A DNA stretch of 64,000 bases from contig NZ_CP123499.1 of assembly GCF_029873475.1 (NCBI RefSeq), forward strand, positions 372,001 to 436,000. Reading direction: 5' to 3'. The notes under the pieces were generated by a model. It made no database searches and was not told where the DNA came from. It worked only from the letters and a program-made list of their open reading frames with translations. This DNA comes from Arsenophonus sp. aPb (GTDB lineage Bacteria > Pseudomonadota > Gammaproteobacteria > Enterobacterales > Enterobacteriaceae). Both the position numbers and the translations under genes were made by a program. Positions 33,217 to 42,884 of the stretch are shown here, piece after piece (within the stretch, counting starts at the first letter, position 1; every line of letters begins with the position of its first letter).

Positions 33217-34847
33217 AGCATCCCCTCCAGCTCATTCAAATCCGCTAGGATCTCTTTTTCCAGCTCTTTTAACCGCTGTAGTATCACTTTTGGATCTTCA
33301 TATTCCTCCACTTGATACACGATTTCTTTATAACGGTTAATTGATAGATCGTATTTCTGCGCGGCTAAATCTTCTTTTGGCACTATAAATGCTGCTTGTG
33401 TGCGATCTTTAAAATCAATATCAGTATCAATGCCTTCCGGGTATTGCTGTTTCAGTAATGAGGTAAATTTTTCGCCCATAAAGTTATCAACTGGCAGTCC
33501 GCGCAAAGTACGATAGTGTTTCCAACTGGCTAGCAGATGCGGCAGGTCGTTATCTTTTATCGGATTACGCTTGTCATCTAGGCTGTAACCGTCATTTTGC
33601 AGGTCGTAGAACCAGACTTCATCCGTTTGCCCACCTTTGGTGAAGATGAGGATTGCTGTCGCTACGCCAGCGTAAGGTTTAAAGACGCCTGAGGGCAGGT
33701 TGATGACGGCTTCTAGCTGGTTATCCTCTACCAGCGTTTTACGCAGTGACTGATGCGCCTTGCTAGAGCCAAATAGTACGCCCTGCGGCACAATGGTCGC
33801 GCTGCGTCCGCCCACTTTCAGCATTTGTAGGATCCGCGCCAGAAACAGCAGCTCGGTTTTTTTGGTTTTTACCATTGCCGATAGGGTAGGATCAATATCC
33901 TCTTCATCCAATGAGCCAGTAAATGGCGGGTTTGCTAGGATCAGATTAAAGGCGTTTTTACTGGATTGTGGGAAGTTGCTGCTGAAGCTCTGGCTCATGG
34001 TGTCCTGATAGTGGATGTCCGGCTCTTCCACACCATGCATAATCAGGTTCATGGCGGCGATGCGCAGCATGGTAGTATCAAAATCGTAGCCGTGGAACAT
34101 GTTGTTATCCACATGGTTACGCCACTGCGTCAGTAAATCGCCGGTAAATATTTTTTGTTCTTCCAGTTCGCCACGTTCATTGATACCTTTTTCGGTATGG
34201 ATCGATTCTAGTGAGCTGTATTTTTCCAGCAAATATTCATAGCTGGTTGCCAGAAAACCACCGGTGCCACAGGCTGGATCACAAATTGTCTCACCACGCG
34301 CTGGGTTAGGCTCCATCATTTCCACTATGGTGCGGATAATGTGGCGCGGCGTGCGGAACTGGCCATTGATCCCGGCAGTCGTGAGTTTGCTTAATAGGTA
34401 TTCATAGAGATCGCCTTTGGTGTCGCCTCGATCCAACGGCAGGTTTTTGATCACTTCAACAGCTTTCGTTAATAGCGATGGTTTAATGATCTCCAGACGG
34501 GCATCTTTCATAAAGTTACCCAGCAGCGTTACCTTCATACCATCAGTTTGGCCAAGTTGGCGGAAATGCTGGAATACGCCGTCGCGTACCACTTCCATCA
34601 TCTCATCCGAGCCAAGGTTACTGTAGTGGCTAAAACGAAATTCCTGTTGCAGAGGGGAAAAGCGTGGTTTGAAATCAACATTAGCAATTTTTTTGCGTTT
34701 TTCGTCTCTTTGCTCTTGCGTATCTAGCATGCGGGAATACATTAAATAGGTGATCTGTTCGATAACGGTCAGCGGGTTGGTGATACCACCGACCCAAAAA
34801 TCTTCCCATAGCCCGTCAATTTTACTTTTTAAGTCACCAGTAATCAT
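33213..34847 (-). CDS. hsdM: Type I restriction system N6-adenine methyltransferase HsdM
   Basis: The 544-residue protein has the N-terminal HsdM helical domain, motif I DPACGTGGF (190-198) for S-adenosylmethionine and motif IV NPPF (306-309) for N6-adenine methylation. The length is near EcoKI HsdM (529). It modifies hemimethylated host DNA as a complex with HsdS. The start ATG at 34847 has AGGA about 12 bp upstream. A terminator separates it from hsdR. Confidence 0.96.
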   Translation of the reverse strand: MITGDLKSKIDGLWEDFWVGGITNPLTVIEQITYLMYSRMLDTQEQRDEKRKKIANVDFKPRFSPLQQEFRFSHYSNLGSDEMMEVVRDGVFQHFRQLGQTDGMKVTLLGNFMKDARLEIIKPSLLTKAVEVIKNLPLDRGDTKGDLYEYLLSKLTTAGINGQFRTPRHIIRTIVEMMEPNPARGETICDPACGTGGFLATSYEYLLEKYSSLESIHTEKGINERGELEEQKIFTGDLLTQWRNHVDNNMFHGYDFDTTMLRIAAMNLIMHGVEEPDIHYQDTMSQSFSSNFPQSSKNAFNLILANPPFTGSLDEEDIDPTLSAMVKTKKTELLFLARILQMLKVGGRSATIVPQGVLFGSSKAHQSLRKTLVEDNQLEAVINLPSGVFKPYAGVATAILIFTKGGQTDEVWFYDLQNDGYSLDDKRNPIKDNDLPHLLASWKHYRTLRGLPVDNFMGEKFTSLLKQQYPEGIDTDIDFKDRTQAAFIVPKEDLAAQKYDLSINRYKEIVYQVEEYEDPKVILQRLKELEKEILADLNELEGML

Positions 34848-34879
34848 TTATTAGTATCAATCCTGTTATAAATACAAAA

Positions 34880-34900
34880 ACCCCGTTGCCGGGGCTTGCC
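34880..34900 (-). terminator. Terminator between hsdR and hsdM
   Basis: On the minus strand CCCCG-GCAA-CGGGG is followed by TTTTTG, 10 bp past the hsdR stop. Only about 30 bp then remain before hsdM, so hsdMS depends on read-through or on a promoter inside hsdR. Confidence 0.75.
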
Positions 34901-34909
34901 ATGAACGCA

Positions 34910-37900
34910 TTATAGCGTCGCTACGTCGGTCACAACAGCCAATTCTTCGATTATCTTTTGTAGTCGAGTGATCTGTGACGAGTCCGGAAACACGCCTGTA
35001 ACGCCTTCGTTGTGAATGTGGGTAAAGGGTTGCTCAAAAAGCTGTCTCATCTCGATTGTACCGTAATCGCGAATATGATTTTTTAGCAGAGACAAGAAGC
35101 GTAGCTGTTGGCTGGTTAAATTGCTATCAGCAGCAAATTGCGCAAAACGGCTCTCTACCGCCTCATTGTCCATACCGATAATGGTTCGTAGTAGTTTATC
35201 CAGACTGGCGGTTGTCTGTGGGTAGAACGCTTTCAGTGCACGGATATCGATATTGGGGTTCTGAATTAGCACCAGTTTTGCTAGTTCATCCAGCTCGTTT
35301 GGCGTTACTGGTTCGCCGTTGCGAATTTTTTTCAACACTGGATTTTGCTGGAACAATGGCTCGAGCGCGCCCTGAACCTGCTGGCGATAAAGCTTAAAAT
35401 CAATCGAGCGAATATTGGTTTTGCGGGTTTCGGTCTGTATCAGGTTGGCATCTTCCGTAATATCTACCTGTATTGAAGGGAATTTTGCTATCTCATCTCT
35501 CTCCATCAAATGCATAAGGCCGCGCAGATGAATGCGGATATCTTCTAGTTCCTCTAGGCTGGCTTTCTTCCACCAGCCCAAATTACGGAGTTGGTTAATG
35601 CGTTGTCCTTGCTGCTGTACTTGGGCCAGGTGTGGCGGTAACCGCTCCACTTTCTCCACGATTGCAGGCCAAAGCATATCTAACTCTTCCGGATTGGTAT
35701 AACGGGCGGTTTGTGCCGCCAGAATGTCCATATCAAAATGCATAGCTTCGCTTTGACCGCGAACATCCACCCATTGCATCAAAGGTGCTAGAACAGAAAG
35801 CAGATCCTGCTGCGTTTTAGGCGAAAGCTGACGCAGGACTTTTTCATCGCTGTACTGCGCTTTCTGTTGCCATTTTTCATGGACTGCAATCGACTTTTCA
35901 TCCAGAGAATTGATCTGCTGACGAAGTTGATGGGCAACCAGATCTACCGCCTGCTTGTCGAATTTACGCTGGGCTGCAGCGCCCAACATTACCCATGCCT
36001 CGAAGCGTTTTTGCGCTAAAGATTTTGTCGGTTTGACCTCGGCCTCTTCGCTGTGCAGTTCGTGGTAGTCGAAGTTGCCCCAGTGATCGAAGATGCGAAA
36101 TTTTTGTTTATCCAGTGACTTGCCGTTGTCGTCATTGCCGTACAGTCCTGGACAAAGGCGCGTACCGCGACCAATCATCTGCCAGAACTTCACTTTTGAT
36201 TTAACCGGTTTGGCAAAGACCAGATTTACAATTTCCGGGACATCAATACCGGTATCGAGCATGTCAACGGAAATGGCGATGGTGAGCTCTTTATTGGTAC
36301 TTTCGTCGAGACCTTTAAAATCATCGATCAGTTGCTCGGCACGGGGATCGTAGTTATCAATCACCTGGCAGAAACGTCCGGCAAACTGTGGGTACATTTC
36401 ATCGAATAATTCATTGAGTAGCAGAGCATGCTTATGGTTGCGTGCAAAAATAATGGTCTTACCGGGTAATTGGCTATCTAGATCTTTCAGTCCATTTTCC
36501 ATCAGGTTGCGCAGAATATAGCGGTTGGTATCTTTGTTGTAGATTGCCTCATCTAGCGATTTTCCTTCAAACTCCAGCGTGTTGGGATCAATACCTTGTT
36601 CTTCCAGTTCACGGATTTGCTGATCGCTCAATTTTTCCCGTTTAATGCCTTCGCGCAGAAATTCTGTCGTGTGCGTGACAACCTCATAAGGCACCAAGTT
36701 GTTATCAGCAATGGCATCTTCTAGGCTATAGTTCGCAGTAGGAATACGTCCTTCACAGCCGAACAGGCCGAAAGTCGTTTTACTCACCATATCGATTGGC
36801 GTTGCCGTTAGCCCAATTTGGAGCGCATCGAAGTACTTGAACAGATCACCGTAGACGTTATAGATAGAACGGTGGGATTCATCGGCAATGATGAGGTCGA
36901 AATAGCCCACATCGAAATGGTCCATAATTTTCATCATGCCGGGATAGGTAGCGATGTAGATCCTAGCATTCTGCCGGTCTGCTTTCTTCGATTTACCAAC
37001 TACATACAATGGCTCACTAGTAAACTGATTGAAGGCATTTGCCGCCTGTTTACGTAACTCTTTACGGTCGCAAAGAAATAGAACACGTTTTACCCAGCGA
37101 GCATCAATCATCTGCTTGCTGAGCGCAATTGCTACACGAGTTTTACCTGTGCCGGTGGCCTGAACGATTAACGACTGACGATATTTATTGGTGAAACGTT
37201 CACTGACGCGGGCGATGGTTTCCAACTGATACAAACGCCCTGCCACCGCGTTGCCTTCGTTATCTTTAACGTGTGACACACTATTTAACGGTAATCGTGT
37301 TTCGCGCTGCTGGATAAGATATTGCAGACTCTCCTTACTATAAAAGCCAAATACCCGGCGCGGTGGATAACCTTGGGTTTTATGATCGTCCCATAGCCAT
37401 ATGTCGTAACCATTGGTGTAGAAGATAACTGGGCGCTGGCCATATTCTTTCTCCAGCCAATCGGCGTATAGCCTAGCCTGAATTCGCCCCTGTTCGGCAT
37501 TTACGTTAGTTTTTTTGGCTTCGACTACAGCCAATGGTTTATGTGCTTCATCCCACAATACATAATCTGCATAGCCATCACCGGTTGATGTCGGTTGCTC
37601 TTTGACAGGATGTTCTTGGGTCACCTGATCAGTATTTTTGAGTTCTTCCCCTACATCCCAATTGGCTGCCAGCAGGCGAGAATCTATCAGTCGGCGGCGA
37701 GTTTCTGCCTCATCTATAGAGAGAATATCGGCAACATGCTGGTTGCGATTTTTGGCTTCATTCAGACGTTGGGTGAGAAGCTCAGCCTTTTCCTGCTCTT
37801 GCTGTAGGGCGCGTTGCAATGCCAACTCACGCTCACGACTTTCATTCTGCGCTATGATAGCTTGTTCCAGTCGTTTTTCATCAGCACGCGTAAGTGATTG

Positions 37901-38326
37901 AGTTAACGGAGGAAGAGTAAATTTAGGGCTGTCATCAACATTGCCGTTTGCATAGCGGACATAGAGCCAAATGCCTAACAGATATGCTTCTTTGAGTAGC
38001 CAGTAGGTATCTTTGGCTTTAATGCGTCCGCCGTGTGCAGCACGGTTACCATGGATACGCAGAGCATCCATTTTTATGATGATGGCTTCTGGCATCATGC
38101 TGGTAAATATATTGGCGTTCATTAGGTCGTACAGATTTGCCTTAAAACCTTCAGGCAACCGCTCCTGACGATACAACCAACGCACCATCAATTCTGTGTA
38201 GTTACGTAGCTTCACAAGACAGCTTTCAGGATCGGAGTGAACATATCGTTCGGCGGTAAATCCGAGTTCAGCCAGTTCTGGCCACTGGCTACGCAACATT
38301 TCAAAATTGAGAGACTGCTCCATCAA
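34910..38326 (-). CDS. hsdR: Type I restriction endonuclease HsdR
   Basis: The 1138-residue protein has a DUF4145-like N-terminus, a coiled coil (165-200), a PD-(D/E)xK nuclease core (Asp254 in GYADYVLWD; Glu269 and Lys271 in VVEAKKTN), and a helicase engine with Walker A ATGTGKT (390-396), the DESH box (482-485) and IGRGTRLCPGL motif VI. The length and order are close to EcoKI-type HsdR (1170-1188 aa). It translocates DNA and cuts at random sites once two complexes meet. All motifs seem intact. Confidence 0.96.
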   Translation of the reverse strand: MMEQSLNFEMLRSQWPELAELGFTAERYVHSDPESCLVKLRNYTELMVRWLYRQERLPEGFKANLYDLMNANIFTSMMPEAIIIKMDALRIHGNRAAHGGRIKAKDTYWLLKEAYLLGIWLYVRYANGNVDDSPKFTLPPLTQSLTRADEKRLEQAIIAQNESRERELALQRALQQEQEKAELLTQRLNEAKNRNQHVADILSIDEAETRRRLIDSRLLAANWDVGEELKNTDQVTQEHPVKEQPTSTGDGYADYVLWDEAHKPLAVVEAKKTNVNAEQGRIQARLYADWLEKEYGQRPVIFYTNGYDIWLWDDHKTQGYPPRRVFGFYSKESLQYLIQQRETRLPLNSVSHVKDNEGNAVAGRLYQLETIARVSERFTNKYRQSLIVQATGTGKTRVAIALSKQMIDARWVKRVLFLCDRKELRKQAANAFNQFTSEPLYVVGKSKKADRQNARIYIATYPGMMKIMDHFDVGYFDLIIADESHRSIYNVYGDLFKYFDALQIGLTATPIDMVSKTTFGLFGCEGRIPTANYSLEDAIADNNLVPYEVVTHTTEFLREGIKREKLSDQQIRELEEQGIDPNTLEFEGKSLDEAIYNKDTNRYILRNLMENGLKDLDSQLPGKTIIFARNHKHALLLNELFDEMYPQFAGRFCQVIDNYDPRAEQLIDDFKGLDESTNKELTIAISVDMLDTGIDVPEIVNLVFAKPVKSKVKFWQMIGRGTRLCPGLYGNDDNGKSLDKQKFRIFDHWGNFDYHELHSEEAEVKPTKSLAQKRFEAWVMLGAAAQRKFDKQAVDLVAHQLRQQINSLDEKSIAVHEKWQQKAQYSDEKVLRQLSPKTQQDLLSVLAPLMQWVDVRGQSEAMHFDMDILAAQTARYTNPEELDMLWPAIVEKVERLPPHLAQVQQQGQRINQLRNLGWWKKASLEELEDIRIHLRGLMHLMERDEIAKFPSIQVDITEDANLIQTETRKTNIRSIDFKLYRQQVQGALEPLFQQNPVLKKIRNGEPVTPNELDELAKLVLIQNPNIDIRALKAFYPQTTASLDKLLRTIIGMDNEAVESRFAQFAADSNLTSQQLRFLSLLKNHIRDYGTIEMRQLFEQPFTHIHNEGVTGVFPDSSQITRLQKIIEELAVVTDVATL

Positions 38327-38429
38327 TTATTGCCTTATGTCGAGGATATAACAGGATTTCTGGAAAGAATATCACATTCAATCGGCTGGTTAGGGAAGTA
38401 TATAACACATCTTCCTAATCATGGAAGAA

Positions 38430-38609
38430 GGTAGGGTACTTTTTATTATGACTGGTGGTTTCACTAAAGCTGAAATGGAAGAGGTTGGTCGTGACTAAGT
38501 CTCTCCGATTGATTTGATTAATGGTGACTAGCTAGTTGATCAATATAAAGCGCTATCTCTAGAGGGTAACACCGGTGCAAGTAGAGCGGTTACAGTATCA
38601 GCAGATTAG
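38430..38609 (+). pseudogene. Remnant of an Mrr-type restriction endonuclease
   Basis: In one frame the sequence reads GRVLFIMTGGFTKAEMEEVG followed by RD, stop, VSPIDLINGD, stop, LVDQYKAL. The pattern G-F-T-K-A...R-D....PIDLI-G is the C-terminal part of the Mrr/restriction endonuclease fold. Stops at 38496, 38529 and 38607 and loss of the N-terminus show it is not functional. It lies just upstream of hsdR, which suggests an older restriction gene at this site. Confidence 0.7.
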
Positions 38610-39238
38610 TTTATATATATATCGATATAACTGCATCATGCCGCCTTAGCAACCTAAAACTAAAACCCAACCCACATCCCCCTCCGCCCTGATCAAAAAG
38701 AGATCAAATCATTAAATTGGGTTGAGTATTGCCATTTTTTAGCCATCAAAAAGCTAACTTTTATTTAATTATGCGAGATAAAAAATAAAGGTATTGGAGC
38801 AGGTATTTTGTATCGAGTTATATAGTACTGTTAATTAACAAATCAATTTGTTAGATAAGCAGTGTTATATATATCGTAAAGATGAATATCCAGAAATTTC
38901 TTTTTGCCATGGTTATTATAAATATGATGTTATTAATAAATTTTTTTAAATTAAAGAAATAAATTATATTTAATTTGATTAGAGAAAATAAATAATAAAT
39001 ATAAGTTATAATAAAGATTAATTATTAATCTTTATTATTTTTATTTTTTGTGGTAACGAATTTAATAGCTAGGCTATTTTTTATAATATAAATAGAAAAT
39101 TTAAATAGCCAAAAGCAATAATATGCATTTTAGCTATTAATTTATAAATAATTATATTAATTTTATTATGTTTTTATGCTCTACATACACTACAGTGTAA
39201 AAATATGAAAGCGATAAAAAGAGAACACTTTTAGATGA
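38610..39238. other. AT-rich non-coding region
   Basis: About 630 bp with no gene, no repeats of note and AT-rich tracts after 38800. A GC-richer patch at 38640-38690 (CATCCCCCTCCGCCC) looks like debris of an old gene. Confidence 0.5.
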
Positions 39239-40042
39239 TTATAAATAAGATGTATAGCTTGGTTTTTTATCCGTTAAATATTTTAATGTTTTTCTTATCT
39301 CTTTTTGCATAGTCAAATCTATTTCATAACACATTGTATCCTCTGCTTTTTCCGAGGCGCTAGCAATAACTCTTCCTCTTGGATCAATAATCCGACTACC
39401 ACCAAACAGATTTATATTATTTTCATTTCCCCAGCGATTGACTGCCACTAAATGGGTTGTGTTTTCTAACGCACGACAAGCGGTGTTTATATACCAAATA
39501 TCTTTGTCTTTTTCTGACCAAGCTGATGGCATGAATAAAATATCAGCCTTTTTAGTTGCCAGAGTTCTGGCAACTTCGGGAAATCCAGCATCGTAACAAA
39601 TCATGATTCCTATACGGCAGATACCAATATCAAAAACCGGCAAGCTATCACCGGGCGTAAACCATAGTTTTTCATAATGGAATAGATGCATTTTTCGATA
39701 TACAGCCAACCAGTTTTCTCTATTGGGTATCCAAATACCGGCAGAATTATAAATTTTACCGGTTGTATCATCGCGTTCTATAAAACCACAAATAATGACT
39801 AAATTAAGTTTGCTGGATAATTGGCTAAATAGCTTATCTGTCTGTTCATTTTTGGTTTCACTAAGTGAATAATATTGTTCTCCTAGTATTGATGGTGAAT
39901 ATCCAGTAGTCGCTAATTCAGGAAAACAAATAATTTGCGCATTGTTTTCCTTAGCCTTATAGCAATGATGCTCTAAACATTGTAAATTTTTATCTTTGTC
40001 ACCTAAAATTGCGTCCGTCTGAGCTATTGTAGCTTTGATCAT
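39239..40042 (-). CDS. Carbon-nitrogen hydrolase (nitrilase superfamily)
   Basis: The 267-residue protein has the Glu42 (ICFPELATTGYSP), Lys117 (YRKMHLF) and Cys149 (IMICYDAGFPEVA) triad. It cleaves amide, carbamoyl or nitrile bonds; the exact substrate is unknown. An AAGAGAT ribosome site precedes the ATG at 40042. It starts inside the permease gene and belongs to one operon, so the likely substrate is a compound imported by that permease, perhaps a pyrimidine or hydantoin-like molecule. The length is typical for the group. Confidence 0.9.
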   Translation of the reverse strand: MIKATIAQTDAILGDKDKNLQCLEHHCYKAKENNAQIICFPELATTGYSPSILGEQYYSLSETKNEQTDKLFSQLSSKLNLVIICGFIERDDTTGKIYNSAGIWIPNRENWLAVYRKMHLFHYEKLWFTPGDSLPVFDIGICRIGIMICYDAGFPEVARTLATKKADILFMPSAWSEKDKDIWYINTACRALENTTHLVAVNRWGNENNINLFGGSRIIDPRGRVIASASEKAEDTMCYEIDLTMQKEIRKTLKYLTDKKPSYTSYL

Positions 40043-41339
40043 TTTTTATCTCTTTGGGTATTTTATTGAAAAAATTCTTTAAAATAGATAAGCAGAAATA
40101 TATCACAGCAGAGATAAATATCGAGTTAACTGATGGGATACCCATAGTTATGGTCATCCCAGCGATAGAGCCTAGCGCCCAGGCAATAATGGAAGCGTAA
40201 TTTATCAATGGTGTTGCAGCATTATTTGGTAGCTTGCCTTCTCTACGCGTTGAATCAAGCAAATCTCTATTAGTGCGCAGGATATAGTAGTCAGTAAGCA
40301 TAATCCCAGCTATCGGTGGGAAAATAACGCCAGCTATTATCAAAAATTCAACAAAATTGTCTAAAATACCGATAACGGTAAAGAAAGTTCCTATAGCACC
40401 AGCGATTAGCGTCAATATAACATAATTGGTTTTCTTGCCAGTTAGACACTCAATAACATTGCTCATGCTAAGAGAGACACTATAAAGATTAATATCATTT
40501 ATTTTAACCACTGCCAGAATGGTACAAATTACGCCGATCCAACCTGCATTTTGAATAAGGATGTTCACTACATCACTTGTACCCATCGCTTTAGCGATCA
40601 ATATAGAAACACCATTGACGATAAATTCCCCAACAATGATGGAAATTGTTAACATCCAAAAAACATCTTTTGAATTCTGACAATATCGGCTGATGTCAGG
40701 GGTTACTAGTATTGCGACAATACATCCACCGGCGACCATGGTTGCCCCAGCGCTTAAGGTCATCGTGTCCTTTTCTGCTGGAATAATATTGATTAATTCT
40801 TTAATGTCGATTGTCGTTAACGTATTCAATGTCACCCAAATCATAACAACAAAAAATAAAGGTACCGCTATTTTGGCGGTTAGACTTAATCCTTTGAATC
40901 CGTAAGCAACTAGTACGGTAATAAATATGCCTGAAATTGTGGCACACCAGCCGAAATCAAGCTTGCCGTTTAATACATATTCTAAGGCTTTGGCACAAAC
41001 ACCATTTTGTACACCGAACCAGCCGAGCGAACTTATTGCGATAGCAAAGCCAATCATAGTAGAGCCTATTCGGCCAAAGCCGCACCATCTTGACAGCACA
41101 CTGGTAGGTAATCCCTCCCGGCATCCTATAAGACCCAATCCTAGACCTATAAATTCCAGAATTAAGCTACCCAGTAGCGTTGCTAACATTGCCTGCCAAA
41201 ATGTCATTGCGTGGCCTAATGTTGCACCCAGGATAAACTGCGATAATGAGGTATTGGCACCGATACGAATTAAAACAACAGAAAATAAATCAGAGCGTGC
41301 TGAAGGTGGAATCCTTTCAAGGGAGTGTTCTTTATCCAT
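39999..41339 (-). CDS. NCS1-family permease (CodB-like)
   Basis: The 446-residue membrane protein has about 12 helices. The N-terminus (ARSDLFSVVLIRIGANTSLS, FILGATLGHAMTFWQAMLAT) and the EKDTMTLSAGATMVAGGC-containing loop are like the CodB cytosine permeases. NCS1 carriers import nucleobases, allantoin, hydantoins or thiamine with H+ or Na+. The gene overlaps the hydrolase gene by 44 bp and follows the regulator, so it is the uptake part of a small catabolic operon. Confidence 0.9.
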   Translation of the reverse strand: MDKEHSLERIPPSARSDLFSVVLIRIGANTSLSQFILGATLGHAMTFWQAMLATLLGSLILEFIGLGLGLIGCREGLPTSVLSRWCGFGRIGSTMIGFAIAISSLGWFGVQNGVCAKALEYVLNGKLDFGWCATISGIFITVLVAYGFKGLSLTAKIAVPLFFVVMIWVTLNTLTTIDIKELINIIPAEKDTMTLSAGATMVAGGCIVAILVTPDISRYCQNSKDVFWMLTISIIVGEFIVNGVSILIAKAMGTSDVVNILIQNAGWIGVICTILAVVKINDINLYSVSLSMSNVIECLTGKKTNYVILTLIAGAIGTFFTVIGILDNFVEFLIIAGVIFPPIAGIMLTDYYILRTNRDLLDSTRREGKLPNNAATPLINYASIIAWALGSIAGMTITMGIPSVNSIFISAVIYFCLSILKNFFNKIPKEIKNDQSYNSSDGRNFR

Positions 41340-41360
41340 GTCTATATTTCTCTATATTAT

Positions 41361-42041
41361 TTAGTCAAATAAATAGCTGCGCGGTCTGAGGAATCGCATC
41401 GGTACTTTATTATGAATATTTTTATTAATACAATATTCTATAAGTTGCTCCCGAAAGCTAATCCCCAATTTTTGGTAGATAGATTGTAATTTATTGCTAA
41501 CGGTATGATGACTAACACAAAGCATTTTAGAAATTTCTTTTGGGTTAAATGAATGGGCAACCAGAAACATAATTTCTAATTCTTTTTTGGTAAATTTAGT
41601 TTCAATAAGAGTATCTGTTGTGCCATGAATTTTACCAAAATTTTTAAATTTCCTAAAAGGTAATAATTCCATCTTTCTTGAATGAAACATAACGCCAACA
41701 CATTTTCCATCGATAATAAACGGAAATTTTTCACAAACGTAAGGTTGTAATAATGAATCTTCGCCATAAGGATAAATATCAATGGAAATGATATTTCTTT
41801 TCTGTTTTAGTGTTTCAAAATCATGGACTTGAAAGTATTCTGAGAATTCAGCAATGGGATGGGGTATTTCGCCATCACTTTTGCCGTATAAGTTAAAATT
41901 GGTAGGTAAATTAAATAATCTGTAGTTTTGAGGATTACTATAAAAATGAATAGATTTGTCGCCGTCAAAAATTTTTATTCCCCATGGATCGCTATTGTTT
42001 TCAAACATAGCAATCAGCTGAGGTGATATTTTCACATCCAT
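41361..42041 (-). CDS. LuxR-family regulator with PAS-like N-terminus
   Basis: The ATG at 42041 (MDVKISPQLIAMFENNSDPW) is chosen because GGGAGG lies six bases upstream; a start 12 codons earlier is possible. The C-terminal helix-turn-helix is clear: FTKKELEIMFLVAHSFNPKE followed by ISKMLCVSHHTVSNKLQSIY. The N-terminal 120 residues look like a PAS-type sensor (WGIKIFDGDKSIHFYSNPQN). It is the first gene of the operon with the permease and the hydrolase, which it probably controls. Confidence 0.85.
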   Translation of the reverse strand: MDVKISPQLIAMFENNSDPWGIKIFDGDKSIHFYSNPQNYRLFNLPTNFNLYGKSDGEIPHPIAEFSEYFQVHDFETLKQKRNIISIDIYPYGEDSLLQPYVCEKFPFIIDGKCVGVMFHSRKMELLPFRKFKNFGKIHGTTDTLIETKFTKKELEIMFLVAHSFNPKEISKMLCVSHHTVSNKLQSIYQKLGISFREQLIEYCINKNIHNKVPMRFLRPRSYLFD

Positions 42042-42077
42042 TATTTCCTCCCGCCGATAGGACTCAATAATACTCAT

Positions 42078-42884
42078 GAATTACCTATAAATAATCTATT
42101 TATTCCTTGTAGGATAGCGTCTTAATATAAATAAATTCTGGACATAATGGAAATTTTTCTAATAAATTATTTGTTTATTATTGCAGCAAATTAATGTAAT
42201 TATTTGTTTTTATTAATTAATTTTTTTATTAAAACAGTTAATCGAGCATTAGTCATATTAATGAGTTTGTCTGAACAATCAAAATAATATATTGCACAAA
42301 TTTTAGCCATATAAATACCTATCTAATAAGCAATATGAATAAAAAAATAATGCGCTCGCCGATTAAAAAATAGCAATAAAAAGTCACTATCTATTACCTT
42401 TAGCAAGAGCAGATTACGGCAAAATTTAGTTTTTTATTATCTGCAATACCGATGGAAATAAAATATTAACTAAAAACTTATAAACAAATATTAAAAAATC
42501 ACTCATTGCAAGTGTGCAGTGAAATAGTATTGTGCCAATCTCTTCTTAATAAAATAATGGCTAATTGCGTAAATTTGAAATAACGTTATTTGTGAAGAAT
42601 GGAGCAGTTGGTTATTTTGTTTATTAGCTAAAACTGAATAAAAACCAGACAAAATCAATATGAGGGAATTAATTTAGCGGTTGATACCAATAGGCAACAA
42701 AAAAATAGCTCAACGAAAAATAATTATATGATAGTTAGGTAAGCTCTGTTTGAGGTTGGTTTTTTGTGCTAATTCTGAGTTAGATTTGTTTCATGGCACA
42801 GTTGAATGTCAGAGGTGCAAAGGAATATTGCTTGTTTTTAATCTTAATTTTTTAGTTAAGTAAGAATGATATTAAATAACTGAC
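42078..42884. other. Intergenic AT-rich region
   Basis: About 800 bp. The part near 42078-42120 should contain the promoter of the regulator operon. No gene or repeat is seen. Confidence 0.5.
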
